From Oppiella nova (lineage: Eukaryota > Arthropoda > Arachnida > Sarcoptiformes > Oppiidae): 23,610 bases of DNA. This document shows positions 19,823 through 23,610 of this stretch, piece after piece. The stretch is from assembly GCA_905397405.1 (NCBI GenBank), contig CAJPVJ010000528.1, forward strand, positions 1-23,610, written 5' to 3'. Below the pieces are notes generated by a model, which worked only from the letters and a program-made list of their open reading frames with translations, was not told where the DNA came from and searched no databases. The position numbers and the translations under genes are program-made. The first letter of the stretch is position 1, and the number at the start of each line of letters is the position of its first letter.

Positions 19823-20489
19823 ATGCAACGATAGGTTGACTGATAGACTCAATCAACTCATGATTGATGGTTAGATTCAATGTTTGGCTAATACTTTATG
19901 CCTTAAACATCTCAATGAGTGATGTTTTTTGACAATTATTTTTGACCAAAACTTTTCTGATTTTGATAATAAATTCTTGGAATACTTTTATTTAACAAAT
20001 CTCACGAAGCATACAATTATTTTTAAATACTGTAATTTACAATTTTACCTCATTGATATTTTATTGAATCATTAAATTGATTGTCATAATTGACTAATTT
20101 ATTATACAAAATAATTTAAAACAACATAAAAATAATAAAACGTTTTGAATGAAATCAAAATCGTTGACCACAAATGAATACTAACTTACGGTAAATGTTT
20201 GAAAAACTTAATTTTATTGACAAATACATTGACAGGATTGTGGAATATTACAACTAATCTAAGAATTAAATTATAATAAATCTGTGATCGAAATAAATCT
20301 CAATAAATAATAACCGGTAAACTAACTACAGTAATAGTTTTAAAAATAAATACATCATTAATTAAAATAATAAGTTCATAACAAATTGACAAACGAATTG
20401 GCAGTGTTTGACAACTATATGAAGTGAACTGGACTAAAACATTGAGTTCTTAATCAATGAAACAAATAATTTAATTCAACAAAATAGTG
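19823..20489. other. AT-rich intergenic and probable COX10 3' UTR
   Basis: No gene recognised. TTTATT (AATAAA on the minus strand) occurs several times and could end the COX10 transcript. Confidence 0.4.
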
Positions 20490-22003
20490 TTAACTATTTC
20501 CGGCCACTGATTGTTTGCTATCATTAACTGTATTCACATTATTAGCACTACTTTGAGGCCTCCTTTTGCTGATACACATCAACAGAATAATTGCCGGCAA
20601 ATGAATCAATGAATAAAAGAATAGTTTTCGCGAAGACTTGGCGTCGGGATTGGCCCGGAATTTGTAGGACAGGTATATGAGGTAGAGGTTGATGGGGAGG
20701 GAGTCGATGCCAAAGGTCCAGGTGGTAAGGGTTGTGCACATAATAGTGCTGTACAAGAGTATAAGACACGAATGCCGGAGCGCTGTATTGATACAGAGCT
20801 TGGGTTCAGTGACAGACATCATGCGAAAGCCAGCCCTCGCGTACTCGTGACGCATATTCCAGGACAAGGCGTTGAAGTGCGGGAATTGCCACGAATACAG
20901 CACCAGACCCATCAGTACGGCCGACATGTCTGTCCAAACAATCACATCATTATAATGACCACAAAAAAAGTTAAGCTCTTTCTGGTAAATACCGATGCAA
21001 TTGGTGGCGGCCGTGAAGCCCATGATGGGAGGTATGGCGCCCACCACTGCGCCCACCCATGTGTTGGCGATGTGCGCCCTCTTCATCGGCGTGTATATGA
21101 ATGAATAGAGGATCAGATTGGATGCGCCCAACACTGCCGTCAATGGGTTCACGTACGACAGCAACGCCAGGCCTGTCAGTCCCGACACCCCCGCGAAGCC
21201 CATGGCATGGAGTCCACTGATTCGGCCCAAAACGAGCGGTCGGTTCTGCGTCCTCTTCATCTGCGAATCAAACGGTATTTCCAGGTATTGGTTGATAGCT
21301 GTGGCCGATCCGGACGTCAGACCCGTTCCCACCAGAGTTGCCGTCAGTATTAAGGGGTCTATCGGTGTCTGAAGACCCATATAATAGCCGGATAATGTGG
21401 TCAACACTACCAGACCTGTTAAAGTGATAACCATCAGTGATAATAATCAGTGATAACCCATAAAAGCAATCAAATGTCTCATTTACCGGTCAGCCGCAGT
21501 TTAGCTAATTGTGTGTAATATTTAACTAATGTCTGAGCGTTTAGTTTGTCGATAGGTTTCCACTCATGGCTTGTGTCCAACAAATGGGTGTCTTTGTGGT
21601 CGGCATTCACTTTCATCTCATCATCAGTCCTATGGTTTGGCTTATCATCGACTGGATGGTCGGGTTGTGGACTGATTTGTTGACTATTGTAGAAGACATC
21701 ATACATTTGATCCCATTTGGGGCTAAAGAGTAGCAAATTATTGCTGGCATTCAACTGATGGATCTGTTGGGTGGACAGCAAGTGGTGATTGTCTTCTCGC
21801 TTGGCGTTTGTGGCCATAAGACGGACGCAATCATTGGTCTCATAATGTATTGCATGGAGTGATGCCTTTGGCTGTGATTTGCACACAATTTCACTGTAAT
21901 TCTTGTCACTCGTGAGACACGTGTTGATGTGAGCGTAAACTGCCATCACTTGGGAATAACTTCGATGCCTTTGTTTGCATATATTCATCATAATTATAGC
22001 CAT
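20490..22003 (-). CDS. COX10: Protoheme IX farnesyltransferase (heme O synthase), mitochondrial
   Basis: UbiA-family prenyltransferase of the inner mitochondrial membrane; it attaches a farnesyl group to heme B to make heme O for cytochrome c oxidase. Exons: 21487-22003, 20993-21415 and 20490-20929, with introns of 71 and 63 bp. The 63-bp intron (20930-20992) is a multiple of three without a stop, so it can look like coding sequence; removing it gives GFTAATNCIDMSAVLMGLVL, the family's normal spacing, and a 459-residue protein. The prenyl-diphosphate motif is NQYLEIPFDSQMKRTQNRPL (Asn, Glu, Asp and Arg conserved). The second conserved region is YSWQFPHFNALSW followed by MRHEYARAGFRMM. The first 150 residues are a poorly conserved leader with a basic start (MNICKQRHRSYS), consistent with mitochondrial import. 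Several membrane helices follow. Its 5' end lies 33 bases from a divergent transposase frame. Confidence 0.95.
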
Positions 22004-22111
22004 TTGTGATATAAGTCATTATTATTGTGATAAAAATGTGTGATAATCAAGAAAATTATACTCCGATTAGAGCCAAAGGAAAGGCTCTTACATATGAAGA
22101 AAGAAAATTAG

Positions 22112-22365
22112 ATATTCGGTCATTTGACCTACAAATACAAACACGTTATTTATAGATGGAAGCATTTTTAGGTTAGGTTAGGTTAAGTAAGGAATTCAAA
22201 AATCACGTTTAAAATATATTCGTCCTTAAATAACCTAGATATTTAGACGTACTTTATGTTTTTTTTGAAAAAGTATATTTTTCGTTCCTGAGTTGAATGA
22301 GGGTAAAAGTCCAATTTTGAAGATTTGTAGGTCAAATGTCCCGTAGGTCAAATGACCCAAGACCG
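22112..22365. mobile_element. 254-bp MITE-like insertion with an 8-bp target duplication
   Basis: AAAATTAG occurs on both sides (22104-22111 and 22366-22373), and removing the insert with one copy restores the reading frame of the host transposase gene. The ends carry related inverted sequences around GGTCATTTGACCTACAAAT (left) and ATTTGTAGGTCAAATG (right). The right end holds two tandem versions of GTAGGTCAAATG. GGTCATTTGACC is itself a near palindrome. No coding capacity. An 8-bp duplication is typical of hAT and P superfamilies, but the outermost bases do not match a consensus I can name. Confidence 0.75.
22168..22182 (+). repeat. Short (TTAGG)3 telomere-type tract
   Basis: Three perfect TTAGG units followed by TTAAG inside the MITE-like insertion. 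TTAGG is the common arthropod telomere repeat, but three units can arise by chance. Confidence 0.5.
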
Positions 22366-22748
22366 AAAATTAGTTAAAACTAATTATAATATATTAAGAC
22401 AACAAATGATAAATAAGGAAAGAATAGAGCCAATGAGAATAATAAATGAATTAAGAATACAATTTGGGTGCAGTGAATCGTCAATTAGGAGAATAATGAA
22501 ACTAAGTATTAATAAGTTTTTGGGTTTTTTCAATGCTAATAACAAATAACACAAATTAATATAGAATTTAATTTTTTATAGGGCCGGTTGTAGGCCACCA
22601 AAAACTACAAAAAAGAGGTCAAAGAAATTTACATTCAATAATAATGACATCACTATTATTGATAATATTATTAATTTTTATGACAACAAAACTGTGCCAA
22701 CAAAAATTGATTTATTTCATTATATTATGGATAATAATATTAACTTTN

Positions 22749-23610
22749 ATTGCGTCCGTCTTATGGCCACAAACGCCAAGCGAGAAGACAATCACCACTT
22801 GCTGTCCACCCAACAGATCCATCAGTTGAATGCCAGCAATAATTTGCTACTCTTTAGCCCCAAATGGGATCAAATGTATGATGTCTTCTACAATAGTCAA
22901 CAAATCAGTCCACAACCCGACCATCCAGTCGATGATAAGCCAAACCATAGGACTGATGATGAGATGAAAGTGAATGCCGACCACAAAGACACCCATTTGT
23001 TGGACACAAGCCATGAGTGGAAACCTATCGACAAACTAAACGCTCAGACATTAGTTAAATATTACACACAATTAGCTAAACTAAGACTAACCGGTAAATC
23101 AAACATTTGATTGCTTTTAGAGGTTATCACTGATTATTATCACTGATGGTTATCACTTTAACAGGTCTGGTAGTGTTGACCACATTGTCCGGCTATTATA
23201 TGGGTCTTCAGACACCGATAGACCCCTTAATACTGACGGCAACTCTGGTGGGAACGGGTCTGACGTCCGGATCGGCCACAGCTATCAACCAATACCTGGA
23301 AATACCGTTTGATTCGCAGATGAAGAGGACGCAGAACCGACCGCTGGTTTTGGGCCGAATCAGTGGACTCCATGCCATGGGCTTCGCGGGGGTGTCGGGG
23401 CTGACAGGCCTGGCGTTGCTGTCGTACGTGAACCCATTGACGGCAGTGTTGGGCGCATCCAATCTGATCCTCTATTCATTCATATACACGCCGATGAAGA
23501 GGGCGCACATCGCCAACACATGGGTGGGCGCAGTGGTGGGCGCCATACCTCCCATCATGGGCTTCACGGCCGCCACCAATTGCATCGGTATTTACCAGAA
23601 AGAGCTTAAC
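22749..23610 (+). CDS. COX10: Second COX10 copy, truncated at both ends
   Basis: Begins directly after the N in the middle of the first coding exon (CVRLMATNAK onward). Exon parts are 22749-23093 and 23165-23587; introns are 23094-23164 and one starting at 23588 that runs off the window. The protein encoded is identical to the left copy over the shared part; nucleotide differences are silent or intronic. It lacks about 57 N-terminal codons and a promoter, and is joined to transposase sequence instead. It is probably the other haplotype or a repeat contig misjoined in opposite orientation, or less likely a real inverted duplication. It would encode the same prenyl-binding motif. Confidence 0.8.

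Larger units (their letters stand above)
22037..22747 (+). pseudogene. N-terminal part of a transposase-like gene, interrupted by an insertion and cut at an N
   Basis: Coding sequence starts at ATG 22037 (MCDNQENYTPIRAKGKALTY), is interrupted at 22112-22365 by an inserted element, resumes at 22374, and is spliced at 22516-22581 (66-bp GT-AG intron) to an exon at 22582 that stays open to the N at 22748. The second part contains a helix-turn-helix-like stretch (IINELRIQFGCSESSIRRIM), then after the intron a basic PPKTTKKRSKK linker and a second predicted HTH (DITIIDNIINFYDNKTVPTK). This order, HTH, basic linker, HTH, resembles the N-terminal DNA-binding region of IS630/Tc1/mariner-type transposases. 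The catalytic DDE domain would lie beyond the N and is absent. The element's terminal repeats were not found. Confidence 0.55.
20970..23610. repeat. Inverted duplication of COX10, arms of 862 bp
   Basis: 20970-21831 and 22749-23610 are reverse complements with no indel over the 862 bases visible. The right arm runs off the window and starts immediately after the N at 22748. I count about nine substitutions, eight of them clustered at about 23083-23126; the exonic ones are all silent. The arms are separated by 917 bp. Confidence 0.9.

Overview
The window looks like nuclear DNA of a small-genome arthropod, most likely a mite or other chelicerate. The non-coding DNA is very AT-rich. Genes carry short GT-AG introns, mostly 50-80 bp. 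There are tandem GM2-activator-like ML-domain genes, a Cys-loop anion channel, an F-box protein and nuclear COX10. There is no operon structure and no bacterial signal. The taxon is inferred from gene content and intron style; no species is identified.

Layout. 2-115: 3' end of an unidentified gene. 892-2532: probable non-autonomous TA-flanked DNA transposon. 3048-5274 (+): Cys-loop ligand-gated anion channel, disturbed in its M3-M4 part. 5856-6377 and 8921-9442: two copies of a direct repeat flanking two tandem minus-strand ML-domain genes (6497-7264, 7534-8314). 9649-10867 (-): alpha-methylacyl-CoA racemase with a peroxisomal SKL tail. 11455-12894 (+): F-box protein. 12895-16700: gene-poor AT-rich DNA. 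16762-18849 (+): secreted 14-cysteine protein with a TATA box. 19451-19822: small pseudogene. 20490-22003 (-): COX10. 22037-22747 (+): transposase-like gene broken by a 254-bp insertion. 22749-23610 (+): a second, inverted and truncated COX10 copy right after an N.

The strangest signal is not a gene. A 117-base block at 9192-9308 is, base for base and in register, the complement (not the reverse complement) of 6127-6243, inside otherwise collinear repeat copies. Ordinary inversion cannot do this. A second such block is inferred at 4905-5022 in the channel gene: complementing it in place removes the stop codons and recreates a phase-matched 64-bp intron leading into the M4 exon. Three tandem duplications in the window all have a period of exactly 128 bp, and two single-N joins sit beside duplicated sequence. 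Together these point to an assembly or consensus-building fault that serialises alternative paths and complements segments without reversing them. If raw reads instead confirm the blocks, the rearrangement would be without known precedent.

The genes are mostly unrelated housekeeping or accessory functions: peroxisomal branched-chain lipid metabolism, mitochondrial heme A synthesis, ubiquitin-ligase substrate choice, lipid-binding secreted proteins and ion-channel signalling. I see no shared pathway or cluster logic beyond the tandem ML pair.
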